DNA from: Undaria pinnatifida
Lineage: Eukaryota > Sar > Phaeophyceae > Laminariales > Alariaceae
NCBI GenBank assembly: GCA_012845835.1
Contig: JABAKD010000021.1
Location: 12,394,795-12,458,794, forward strand
DNA: 64,000 bases
Direction: 5' to 3'
Shown here: positions 32,056-43,375 of the stretch, piece after piece
How positions within the stretch are numbered: the first letter of the stretch is position 1
How the letters are laid out: the number at the start of each line of letters is the position of its first letter
Notes under the pieces: generated by a model
The model's database searches: none
Seen by the model: the letters and a program-made list of their open reading frames with translations, nothing else
What the model was told of the DNA's origin: nothing
Translations under genes and position numbers: made by a program

Positions 32056-34520
32056 TTGAAGGGGAGAGGGTTTGGAGGAGGAGAGCTTCGAGAGCTCCCT
32101 AACGTTTCTTGTAGCTTTCGGTGAGATTTGTTCGGTGTGTCCGGGGAGAGGGATTCCGGGAAGAGCATGGATGGGCTCCCCTACACCAACTTAGGAGCTT
32201 GAAGCAGGGAAGCCTTGAAGAGCTCTACTAACTATAGAAGCTCCTTTCACACACCGTCACTTTCGGGGCTTGTGGGTGCCCCGGGAGCTTGAAGAGCTAT
32301 AGGAGCTCTTAGAGGGCTCGTGATTGTGAGAGAGGGTTTGGCGGAGCGAGTCTCTCGAGAGCTCCTAAGTTTAGTAGCTCGGGGGGAGCTCGAAGAGCTA
32401 TAGCCTGTAGGAGCTTAGAGATAGCTCCTAACTCCAGTAGCGGAGCTCGAAGAGCTACAAACTTTAGGAGCCTAGAGAGAGAGCCCCGTGCTCCTCCCAC
32501 GCCAAAGGGGGGCAGGTTCTAAGCGCGTGGGGAAAACAAAGCAGAAGGAGTAACATATACAATATGAATGCACATCTCGTACCCACCAGGCTGCCAGTTA
32601 TCATTTTGTTGAACGCATGCCCCGAGCTATTTGGATGCATTTGACGATGTACGCATAATACCACATTTTTTATTCGGTGTGTTTGGGGGAGAGGGCTTCT
32701 CCGGGGAGAGCTTGGAGAGCTCCTTTACACCACCTTAGGAAATTGAAGGGAGCTTATGTTGAAACTATCGAGAGCTCCTCTCACACCCCCCAACTATACC
32801 GGCTTGTGGAGGTCTCGAGAGCTCGAAGAGAGCTATAGGAGCCTCTCAGAAGGCTCCTCTCAGGCAGATCATAGGTGGCCAAATTTTAAATCGCGCGCTT
32901 AGAAAACAACATCATCAGAATTTCTCATAAAAGATACATGTATGTACAGATACCGCTCTGGTCCCATCAGGCTACTACTTTTACCTTAAAAGGGTGCCAA
33001 ATAGCACGCTATAGGTATCTGCCCTGAGCTAGTGTGCAGCTTTGTTAGGAAAATGGGTCGCGTGATACGCATAATAATACCGCATGTTCTAAAGTTTTGG
33101 TGTGGTTGGGGAAAGACGTCTTCTGGGGAGAGCATGGAGTTCTCCTCACGTTAGAAGCTTGGGATCCCGAGAGGACGCGTGCTACGATAGAGAGGCGCAC
33201 CACATTTTTGCTGAGGTTCCTCAATTTCGGAGCTTGAGACCTCTCCCAAGAAAATACAGATTCGGATAGAGAATATATCTTCAAGAGACCGGATAAAAAA
33301 TCCCATCGCCTCCTAGCTAGGTACACGATGAGAGTCATTGCAAAAAAAAATGACGTTTTCCCGACGATTTTGGGTTAATTAAGGAAGAGCCGCCGTCATT
33401 CAAAAACAATATAGCCTAAAAAAGGTATGCCTCTATCGTAGCACGTGTCAGAGCTTGAAGAGCTCTTTAACTTTAGGGGCTCTTAGAGAAGCTCCTCTCA
33501 CAGACCAAAGAGGGGGGTATATTTAAAGCACGCGCTTGGAAAACAAAATTGCATAAGCAGAAGAACATACTCGGCGTATATGCCGGTGGTAGCCGCCCCC
33601 ACCATCAGTGTCTGCCCACTTACCTTTGGCACGAGGTATCTCTGCCCTGAGCTATTTCTGCAGGAGGTGCTTTTTTGTTGGAGGGATTTACACGCATAAT
33701 GCCTCATTCTTCTCTATAGTTTGGCGTGGTTGGGGAGAAGGCTTTATGGGAGAGCTTGGAGATATATCTCCGATACCTTGACGAGCTTGGGGCGATCTGG
33801 AAGAGCTCCTAACTATATCAGCTCCAATATAGAGCTCCTCTCACACATACACCAACATGGGGGGGCGAATTTCAAGTACGCGCTCGTAGACCACAGCAGA
33901 ACATACCGACCCGAGGTATTTCTGAAGGGAGCTACTTAAGGGCCCGTATGCAATACCGCGTTTCTGTAGCCTCGTGATTGGGCGAGGGGGCTTTTGGAGG
34001 GCTCGGATAGCCCCTCATGTTTTAGGAGCTTGGGGCTACCTTTAGGAACTCCCAGAGAGTTCCTCTCACGCACCAAAGGGGGCCAAAATTTTAAGCTTGC
34101 TCTAACCCCACCTCTACCCTCTCTAAGAACATACACCCGTAGTGTACCCAAACCAGGCTACTTACTACCCCCCGAGCTCTTTCTGAAGGTGAGTTACTGT
34201 TTCATCAAGGGATGTACACCCACCCTATTTATTGTTCTATAGTTTAGTGTGGTTGGGGATGGGGGTTTCTCGGGAGAGGTTGGAGAGCTGTTAACTTCAG
34301 GGGCTTGGGAATCGTGTAAAAGACATGCACTAAATGTTAGGGTCTCTTAGAGAGCTCCTCTCACACACCAAAGGAGGGACTAAGTTTGAAGCACGCGGGA
34401 ACAACGAAGCGCACAGATACGGAACAAATATATGCGATCTTTATATAGGTACATCGTCCCCACAAAACGTAAAACTCGTACGCACACACCATGCTTTCAC
34501 TTATACCTTCGTCACGAGTA
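32056..34520. repeat. Satellite-like array with AGAGCTC motifs
   Basis: Roughly six degenerate units, mostly 350-370 bp and some shorter. Each contains TGGGGAGAGGGCTTCT, GGAGAGCTTGGAGAGCTCCT, a GCTCCTCTCACACACCAAAG block and a CCCCGAGCTATTT block. Block starts lie near 32490, 32855, 33485, 33837, 34055 and 34350. The wide gap between the second and third is explained by the MITE at 33174-33449. Confidence 0.75.
33174..33449. mobile_element. MITE copy 4 (276 bp, TSD AGAG)
   Basis: Left end GACGCGTGCTACGATAGAGA; right end read inward GACACGTGCTACGATAGAGG. AGAG flanks it at 33170-33173 and 33450-33453. It sits inside one unit of the satellite-like array. Confidence 0.85.
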
Positions 34521-37500
34521 TCTGCCTTGATCCTCTGTCCTGTGGTATGGAGTCATAGAATGAAACGCGTTTTTCTTCCGTAGGATCGCTGTAGATAAAC
34601 TTCAGGCCGTTGGCCTGCTTCTCGCACAGGTCTCTTGAGGAGTTGACTTTCCACGCCTGGTTGGTGACCTGGTCTCTCGCGTAAGTCTTGGTGATGCCTC
34701 CCTCGCTGTCTGAGATGTTTTTCCAATGACAGGCGCCGAAGTAGTGGTGCTCTACCATACGCCTCTCACCGGTAGGTTTTCCGTCGTTGTCACGGACCAT
34801 GATCCCGCTGTCGGCCACCCACTCAAAATGAAACCTACCCTTGAATTGCTTTGCACAGTTGTCCGTGAACATGGTTGCACGGGTCATAGCGTCTGCCCCT
34901 ATCTTCCGCAACAAGGCAGGAATGTGATCAGTCCACAACATTGATACCACGTGCCGCACCCACGCGTTGTCTTGCGTCATGTCGTTGCTCAAAAATTGAG
35001 ACGAGTGCGCCCACACACGCCCACGCACCCTTAGGAAGATCGGGGCAGGGGAAGATGTTCGTCGCTTCGTGGTCCCAGCGCTGGGACTGAAGCTCACATC
35101 TTGCTCGTGGATCGACAATCGTTCTTGAAAGTACATGACGAGAACGACGTGGCCGTACACCAGTGTGGCCTTTAGCTCCTTGAAAGCGACCTGTTCTTGG
35201 GTTTTGTACTGCCGACGGTGCTTGACGAAGGCGTTGAATGCGCCCCTTACTTCTCTTGAACAAATCATCGACCTTGCCTGTTATCTCAGCGACAGCCTGG
35301 ACACATGCGCGAAAACGACATGTATGTCGTAGCCCTTATGCCATTGACGATGCGTGTGAGATTTTTTTTTTTATGACGATTTGTGGAAATTCATGAATCG
35401 CGCGCACCTACATAAACCAATCTACACGCTCTGATGTATCTTCACGGATGTTTGTAGAAAAACGAAAAGCAAGAGTTACGTGTGATGTCACGCGTCGAAC
35501 GTTCATCACTTTCTCGGAAGTTGTTGTAGGTCGATTTTTGGTAAACAATGGCGGCCAATGCTGGTCCCCTACACGACCGCAGATTAAGGCACATACTTCG
35601 AAGTATCCCGATATTGAGAGGAAACCGTTATGGATCATGGGTTCTGGTGGTATTGGTAAATTGTTGCTGACCGACGTGTCTTCTCTCGAGGAACTGCCCA
35701 ACGTCATTGTTACCGGGGTATAAGTTGTGCCGATCGATACCTACATTAGGTCATGCATTTGTGCTAGAACTGTGGAATTTGCTGAATACGGTAGGTTAGG
35801 TTAGGGTAGGGTAGGGTAGGGTAGGGTAGGGTAGGGTAGGGTAGGGTTAGCTAGAGGCCCTATAGTGAGGGGCCTTTTCATCATGAATCCCTCTCAATGT
35901 TTGCGTGGGTCCGTTTGATCAAGACAGTCGGGGCTCCTCAAAGCATCATACCCTGTGATATATGGTGCATATGTTTTGTGCTCTCTGAACCATTGTTGAC
36001 CCCTCCTCATAACGTGGGAGGGGTTTGAACACAAATTGCATGCTGTTATACTGTACGCAAAAATCACGTATGATCAGCACAACAGTCAACATACATGAAA
36101 CTCCATAGTTATATTGAGTACTTTGCATCAAAGCCACCTTTCGTTGTCTGTTTTGGTTCGCTCCTCCTCGAGGGTCGTAGTCATTGTCGTCTCCGTCACC
36201 GTCGCCGCCCCCCCGCTCGCGGCAGTGTCGACGTGAAGACGCACCTGACGTCGTGGCTTCCCCTTTAGAGTTGACAGCGATGAACTCCTTCCACCTATTG
36301 ATCCCCGGTTGGCCTTCACTTGTTGGTTATGCTGGCGAACCGTCGTTGTTGAGCGACGAAGGGTGCTCTTGCCTCTGGTCGTCACCTTTATTCCGCGGGC
36401 ACCCAAATAAACGATCTTGTTTGCACCGGCGCTAAGGACAATGACCGGAAACGCACTCTGACCTGTGTGCTTTGACGAAAGTTCTGTCTTGCCCAGTGTG
36501 CAGCTTCGGTTTTGGGCAAAGCAGGTGTTCGCTCAAGTTGCCCATACTGTGAACGATTTTGGCCGAGGTATACGGAAGAAACGTCGAGCACCCTGCATCC
36601 TTGCATAGGTCGCACTCGCAGGTTACAAGCAGCGTCTTGTGTTTTGTCCTGGCGAAGGGTTTCCCATTGCTCGCAGAGAGCTGTCGTCAGTAGCTTGGCC
36701 CGGTATCAGTGTACGCAGAGACAGCTGCGTATAGACTGTTCCACGACGTTGAAAGTCATCAACGTATAGAAAGACGCACGGGAGATCGCGTCAATCTCCA
36801 CGAGCCCTTTTTGGTGCTTGTCGCGAGGGAGTACAAAAAGGGTGCAACACAACACAGTGGACGACCAGCACGATGTTTAAATATACTTCATATATATGAT
36901 GTACAAAATCCTCGTCTGGCTAAGGGGTACACACCCTCGTGCCATTGATTGAACGATACCATAAATGTCGGCCCTGTGGCCTCACAATTTTTGACAAAAA
37001 ATAACCGAGGCGCAAAATCCGGAGTCACGACATTACGACTGCAAATGCTGGGCTCTACAGCCGACGAGTTCACAAGAACACGTGTTCGACGCACGGGGGT
37101 CCCCTTCGAGGAACTAATACTCTGATAGGTACCGTCGGGAAAACCATACATTCGTATTTAACAGTTTGTCGTTGCACGCTCTAGGGGGTGCAACAGAAGT
37201 TTCTGATCACTGGTTCCTAATATGAGGGGAGCTTTTTCTCTTTGCCCTCAACTTTTCTTCGACGACATTTTCGTTTCTTCGACACTTCGCTTCTCTACTC
37301 CCAAACAAAATCAACAACAGCCCAACAACAACCCGTACGTTGATTATACTAGTTAACGGAGATGGTTAACAACTGAGGAGACCGATGTGTCACAAATGGT
37401 TTGCCCAAAAGGTTCAAACCCTACCGTGGATGACTCGACAACCAGTGATACTAGTTTCGTGAAATTTATTGTATTTTCTGAGTGTTCTCTGCGTCGTTGA

Positions 37501-37890
37501 GCACTTTACATTGCAATTTTCAAGTCCTTTCCGTAATTGGTTCGGCACCTTCATATATTTATTTATGGTTTACAGCATCACAAACATCTTTGTTGACACC
37601 AGTGAACATATCCCCCTTCGTCCCCAGAGTGAAACGCACAGGCAAGGTTTGGCACAGCTCGCGGTTTTGGCAGATCAGGGAGTTGTCGACGACGCGAGTG
37701 GTTGCCCTGAGAGAAGTCGTGCTTGACCTTTGACGCACACGGAGAAGGCTGAGTGCGCTCCTCTATGCTTTCGGCGATTTTCTTCAAAGTCCTGGGACAT
37801 GCGACCTCCATTTGATCGGAGCGTGCCTGCCGCCCCTGCAATTTGCAGTGTGTCAAGGGCGGTGCAAAACAACCAACGGTACACAAGACG
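34501..37890 (-). pseudogene. Degraded DDE-type DNA transposase
   Basis: The best part is a 255-codon minus-strand frame (35268-34501). It carries a beta-strand-like VVLVMYFQERLSI where the family, as I remember it, has an acidic MDFSENY-type site, then FTDNCAKQFKGRFHF and HHYFGACHWKN...DSEGG. These fit an RNase H-fold transposase pattern (D..., DxxAxQFK, YFGxxHxK...D). The first catalytic Asp appears replaced by Tyr. Upstream on the same strand, at about 36610-36420, a Cys-rich stretch CECDLCKDAGC...LLCPKPK...SECVSGHC fits an N-terminal zinc-binding region. Another open piece lies at 37886-37578. Frames are broken between these parts. The superfamily name is uncertain. Confidence 0.45.
35791..35850 (+). 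repeat. Interstitial TAGGG/TTAGG tract
   Basis: GTAGG TTAGG TTAGGG followed by about nine TAGGG units and GTTAG: a 60-bp tract resembling degenerate telomeric repeat, lying inside the decayed transposase region. Confidence 0.9.
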
Positions 37891-38164
37891 GGATTCCTAT
37901 TCAGGCGCGTGTGGACGTAAATCTATGCACTGGATAATTCAAATCGGAAGGCGGCACAAGGCCACAACCTTACGACCGGTAACATTTTACTGCAGGACGC
38001 TGCTGTAGTTGCGGGCACGTTTTGTTCAGTCTATGTACCGGTCAAGGAACATGCGGCGCTACCCCGTACCTCCCCAAAGCCAGACTGTCGGAACGAAGGG
38101 GCACGGCCAATTTTGATAGCTGGATTGCCGACGAATGCAATGCACGAACACAGCATTGGCACCC

Positions 38165-38440
38165 GGCGCGTGGTACGATAGAGGTATACCACACTTTGTT
38201 TTGTGAGGTTTCTCACTTCAGGAGGTTAAGACATGTCTTACACAGCTTAAGACATGCCCTTCTTAACCCCAAAAAACCTGATTTTGGAAAATATACACCA
38301 ACTGCTGACCGGATGAAAAAAAATCCCATGGCCTAGATATAGTGGGAGAATCAATAGAAAAATAAGCTACTCTCCGACGATTTGTCGTTAAGAAACCATT
38401 AAATATGACGAAAAGGGCTACCTCTGTCGCAGCACGCGTC
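38165..38440. mobile_element. MITE copy 5 (276 bp, TSD ACCC)
   Basis: Left end GGCGCGTGGTACGATAGAGG; right end read inward GACGCGTGCTGCGACAGAGG. ACCC flanks it at 38161-38164 and 38441-38444. It has the same length as copy 4 and shares internal blocks (GACCGGATGAAAAA, AATCCCATGGCCT, CCGACGATTT). Confidence 0.85.
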
Positions 38441-38569
38441 ACCCATCCACATTCAACATTTTACGGAAGAATCGCGCCTCTCGTCAAGGCAAAAACAGCT
38501 CAGAGCCCCTGTCCCTTCGGGTGTACTTAGAACAGTTTCTTGCGATTTTACGCCAAAGCACGAAGAGGC

Positions 38570-39165
38570 CACGACGCGAGAAACCGTGGGTTTTGGACTC
38601 GTGTCGTGCTCCCGAGGCCTGGGTGTTCCTGAGGGGGGGGCTACAGGCCCAAAGTACCGAGGACTGGTGTTCTCAGAGGGGGGCATTGCAGACCCAAATG
38701 CCCAACGAGGCTACCGACGGGTTGGCACCGTCGGTGTTGGACTACTTTTAGGCTGCAGTGAGGGCGGCTTCTTACGAGCTTCCGCTAGCGAGTGAGAAGG
38801 ACCCGAGGCGAGAAACCGCGGGTTCGGACTCGCATCATCCTCCCGTGGCCTGGTGTTCCCACAAGGGGACACTACAGGCCCAAAGAGCCTAGGACTGGTG
38901 TTCCCAGAAGGGGAGATTGCAGACCCAACTGTCTAACGAGGCTACGGACGGGTTGGCACCGTCGGGTTTTGACCATTGTTAGGGCGCGGTTAGGTGGATT
39001 CTTGCGTTTTCCGTCAACGAAAGAAGAATATCCGAGACGAGAAACCGCGGGTTCGGATTCGCGTCGAGCTCCCGAGGCCTGGTGTTCCCGCAAGGGGACA
39101 CTACAGGCCCAACGTACCGAGGCCTGGTGTTCCAGGACGAGCGCATTGTAGGCCCACATTCCAAT
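38570..39165. repeat. ~233-bp tandem array
   Basis: Units begin near 38573, 38805 and 39037 with a CGAGAAACCGCGGGTT-like start. Each unit contains two sub-repeats of GGACTGGTGTTCCC... and CTACAGGCCCAA. The third unit is incomplete. It abuts the 5' side of the Ty3 remnant and may be part of it. Confidence 0.8.
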
Positions 39166-39539
39166 ATGGCTATTGACCCTTCTCTCGAATACTCACAGAC
39201 AAAGTGGTGTTGTTCTAGCAGTCCCCATCCTAGTTCTCAGTGTGGTCCCTTTCGTCGTTAGTCGTGGACGACGTGTCATATTCTTGCGGCGGAGAAGTAT
39301 ATGATGGCTGAAAAAGCCATTTTTTTTCAAGACCATCGCGCAGCTCATCATGTAGTCGCATGACCCAAGCACACGCAAACGAATCGGTCGAGGCGTGCGC
39401 ACATTTAACTCCGCTGTTGGAGACAGGGAGAGGCAAAACGCCGTGCTATCTGGCACCTACGCCAAATTCACGCAGAATCCAGCAATAAAAATTGCAACTT
39501 TTGAGCTCTGACAACAAGCTTCTGACCGAAGCAAGCCCT

Positions 39540-42500
39540 CTGGACCCAGTGTGGGGCGTTGTCTCCGGGCGGATAATCCCAGGGCCAACAACTCATGCCG
39601 GTGGACAGGTAACATTTGCTCGGTAAGGTACTTTCTTCCATTCGCGAAGTCAATTCGCCACAGTGAGACCGGGTCGACGCACCCAGCCTCCCTAGTCGGT
39701 TCCGCACCTGCACTGCGAATGCAAGAATCAAGAAATCTCGTCTGCGCCGCGGCCGAGCCGTTAACAGCGGTCAGCGTTTGCAACGGTTCCCCTTCGGAGC
39801 TTCCAACTTTCTTCTCGGACGTTCTGGCCGATAAAGAGCCGTGAAGTTTGGAGATAGCTTCTGGCGTCGGCCCTGACCTTGCGCTGTCAGAACACCGCCC
39901 CTTGTTTCGTCTGGGGTACTCTGAGGCTGGACGGCGTTTCGTTCACTATGAAAATCGCGTATCTCAGTCGAGCAACGCTCGAATTGGACAGGCACTGGAC
40001 TCCTCTAGATTTGGGGACCGGCAGCATAATTTGGGCTCCCAAACGCTTCCGAAGGTACTTTGAGGAACACACTTCCGCATATCCTCCGGCCACGCACGAG
40101 TCCAGCGGTAGCTTGAGTTCGCCACCGGGTTCGTTTGCACACTCGAGTACCACAAAGGCAGCGCGAACGGCATCATCGATTTGTTTGGCTCGCTCTCCAG
40201 AGCCTGCTACGGAGTACGATGCAGTGGCTTAACAAATTGCAATTCCGTGGGGTTGACAAGCCCCCAACTCCGTTTGAGACAACGGTATCTACCTCCTACG
40301 GACCGGCGGGCTGCGCGCTCCTTCCTCGCCGATCCCAGGGGTCGGTTGGGGTGGACTCGTGCCCCACATCGAAAGCACTACTTTGGGTGGACTCGTGCCC
40401 CGCACCGGAAGCACTGGTTTTGGTGGACTCGTGCCTCTCGCCGAAAGCACTGTCTTGCGTGGGCTCGTGCCCCGCACTGAACATGCTGCCTTGGGTGGAC
40501 TCCTTCTCACCTTTACAGCATTTCACGATTGTTGCACACACGAGCCACGTATAGGATTGACGGCCTTTCTGCTCCCCCGGGGAGATTCGTCGCTCGTGTT
40601 TCTTCTTCCGTCGCCACCACCGAAGGCTGTACCGGCCGCGGGTCGATCTCTCCTGCCGCTGACACCGTTTCGCTTCGGTTTCTGCCATACCCGTCGACGG
40701 CGGCACGAGATCCGCAGACACCCTGGCTCCAGCGACGCCCATCGCACAGTCGACTCCTCTATCAAGGAGTTCTACCCAGCAGACAGACTCCGCCGCGACC
40801 ACCGGTTCGACTGTGTTCGTCTCTGCCTTGCTTGGCACTCCAGCCCCTCCGTCGTCGACGACGCTCTGACGAGCAGCGATATCAACGGGTAACGCACCCC
40901 CGCTGTAGATTATGGATTCGAGCCCGGCGGGGCTCCTCGGTCATCTTTCAAACGAGGTACAGCCCCGCCGCGAGTCCCGCGGTCGCGGCCGGCTCCGCGC
41001 GCCGCCGCGACGCTTGCTCTCGCCGATTCGCATGTCCGCACGTTGCCACTTCCGTCCGACCGCGACCACGCAGAGCCTATGGGAACTCCTCTCTTACGGC
41101 TCACACCTTCTCCTGGTGACACGCAGACTGTACACACAAGGTCGGACGCCCTTGGCGACACTGCTATTGCGGTTCGTTGATTCCGTTGCGCGTTATTCGC
41201 ATGCCGATTGGAAGAGAGAGCAGCACGCTGAGCCGACGTGACACGCCATGATGCATTACATCTCTATCGGCCGGCCATCGGTCCTGCCGACCCACGGTTT
41301 GGCGTGCTACCCCTCGCACAAGCGCCCCTCTCTCTCAGACATCCAGGAGTTGGCGGGTAAGGATCGACTACATACAACCGACGACAACATCGTCCTGCTC
41401 GTCTGTAACCCGACACTGCCGTCAACAAGGTCTGGCAAACCCAACTCTATGGGGCGAGCTGCTTCCTTGTTAAACGACAAGCAGGTTCGCATCTACGCCC
41501 CCCTGCTCAGGCGCCCTTAGATCATGTAAGGTTGTCACTGGACGGCCACTTGTCACCTTGGCACCACGCGCACGTTGCGCATGTAGGAGCGGTTTCATTG
41601 GTGGATTGGCATGAATGTGTGCACCTCGTGGTGGCTTCGCCACTGCTTGAAGAACCAAGCGCGAAAAACCCCACGGCTGAATTTCCGCTGGCCAATCATA
41701 TCCATGCCTCTACCGAAAGGTCCAGGTGTCGCCGTCAGTGTTGACTACTTCGTCCCCCTCCCGGTCAAGCCACGGGGCAACACCTACATCCTGCTGTTCA
41801 CCGATCGCGTCAGTCGTCGGGTCGACATGTTCCCCGTCACTGCCGCTGAGTTCACCGCGGAGGGTACAGCCAATATCCTGGTGAGCCAATACATTCCCTT
41901 GTGGTGGTGCCCTCGCATCATACTCTCGAAGAACGTCCTGCAGTACTGCTCCACGCTTTCACAAGTTGTACATCAGCTGTTAGGTGTGCACAAACTTACT
42001 ACAAGCTCCTATCATCCCAACTGTAAGGGGGCGTTGAGCGGGTGAACCACACTTTGGCCCAAGTGCTGGCTATGGTCGTCAACGAGTGACAAGACGATTG
42101 GGACTTGCATTTTCCCTACGTCGAATTCGCTTGCAACAACTCCGTCAGCGTGGCGATGGGTTTGGCGCCCAACGAGGTCCACATGGGCAGACTCCCACGG
42201 CTTGCCCTGACGGTTTTCGACCGCAATGGCGTCGTGGGAAACCAACGTCTGGCCCGTGATCACCTGGCCTATTGCGACTTGGCCACCGACCGGCAAAAGC
42301 GCGCGAACGACATTTTCCGAGCACACCACACCCTCACCGTTTCTCGTGCAAACCGTAGAAACTTCGCCCTCGCCGATGCGCTGTGTCCAGCACCACACTT
42401 CGCTACGGGTGGTTGGGCATGGGTGTACAATTCTGCCTCCACCATCCGCTAGAGTGTGAAGGCGAACACCGACGCCAAGATACTCAAGGCCAAACTCGCG

Positions 42501-43375
42501 CTTAACTGGACTGGCCCGTCCACGATCCTGGCATTCGGTCCCTGCTCCGCTGCCGAGACCCCGGACGGTTCGCCGTTCGAGAGCATCACCCTCTATTTGG
42601 ATCTCCATTCCGACCTTCCCGGTTCGGATGCTCGTCGGCGTGTGGCCATCGAGCGCTGCAAACCCTGCGCCAACCCCCACGAAAACGAGGACGCGCCCAA
42701 ATATCTATCGACGGGGCTGACGCAGTACGTGCTAAACAATTTTCCCAAGAAGGCCTCGTCGTACCACGTCACTCAAGACGACGTTTCGACCCCCCTCCAA
42801 CGGCTGGTTGTGGAGCAGATCACCGATCGTCAGTCGGTACGGGGGCGAGGTGGTGTCATCGCGGTGATATACAAGGCGCATTGGGTCTGGGATTCTCTGA
42901 ACCTTTCTAGGAGCGGGAAATGGACCTCTACCTCTCCCGCTCCCACATCTTGCGTTATTGGGCCGGAACCCCGGACCAGCACCGCTAAAACAATCGCCTC
43001 TACCGCCGAAAAATTGGATCGGGGCGGCACAGCGCGAGCTCTCCCGTAACACTGGGGAACGTTTCCTGGCGCCGGGCTACGCTTGTGTTCCCCGCACCGA
43101 TTGGCTCCGTCGCTACCACTACTACACGGTACTTCCTAAGAGAGCCCAATTTTGGTACAAGAGAGACGATAGGTTATGGTGGCTTGGAACAATCAGCGCG
43201 AGCACTACCGAGGATAAGGTATACCTGGTCCGCTTTCTAGACGACCCGGGACCGAAAAAACTTCCTCTTCCCCCGGCGCGCTACAGGATTTCGACGGAAG
43301 CCGTACGATGCGCCCTTGGTGCCTGCATGTTCAAATCGCCAGTGCGTTTTCTCGGGGGATCCAACGTAACGTAGA
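39540..43375 (+). pseudogene. Broken Ty3/gypsy (chromovirus-type) pol
   Basis: Read on the + strand, domains follow in order with repeated frame changes and stops. RNase H: SRATLELDRHWTPLDLGTGS near 39965, then ARVQR and LEYHKGSANG. A repeat-rich linker follows. The integrase zinc region lies at about 41290-41700 (YPSHKRPSLSDIQELAGKDR). The integrase core is at about 41735-42420 (VSVDYFVPLP, LLFTDRVSRRVDMFPVTAAE, FACNNSVSVAMGLAPNEVHM). A chromodomain-like piece (LVVEQITDRQSVRGRGGVIA ... EREMDL in the next frame) ends near 42990. A Tudor-like tail follows (AQFWYKRDDRLWWLGTISAS, VYLVRFLDDPGPKK) ending at a TAG at about 43374. The second integrase Asp appears lost (SKNVLQ in place of S-D-N-G-x-Q). 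No LTRs were found. It is an old, dead copy. Confidence 0.75.
40351..40494 (+). repeat. 36-bp tandem repeat in Ty3 linker
   Basis: Four units of 36 bp starting GTGGACTCGTGCCCC, with a partial fifth. In one frame they encode the 12-residue unit VDSCPAPEALVL with variants. It lies between RNase H and integrase of the Ty3 remnant. Confidence 0.9.
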
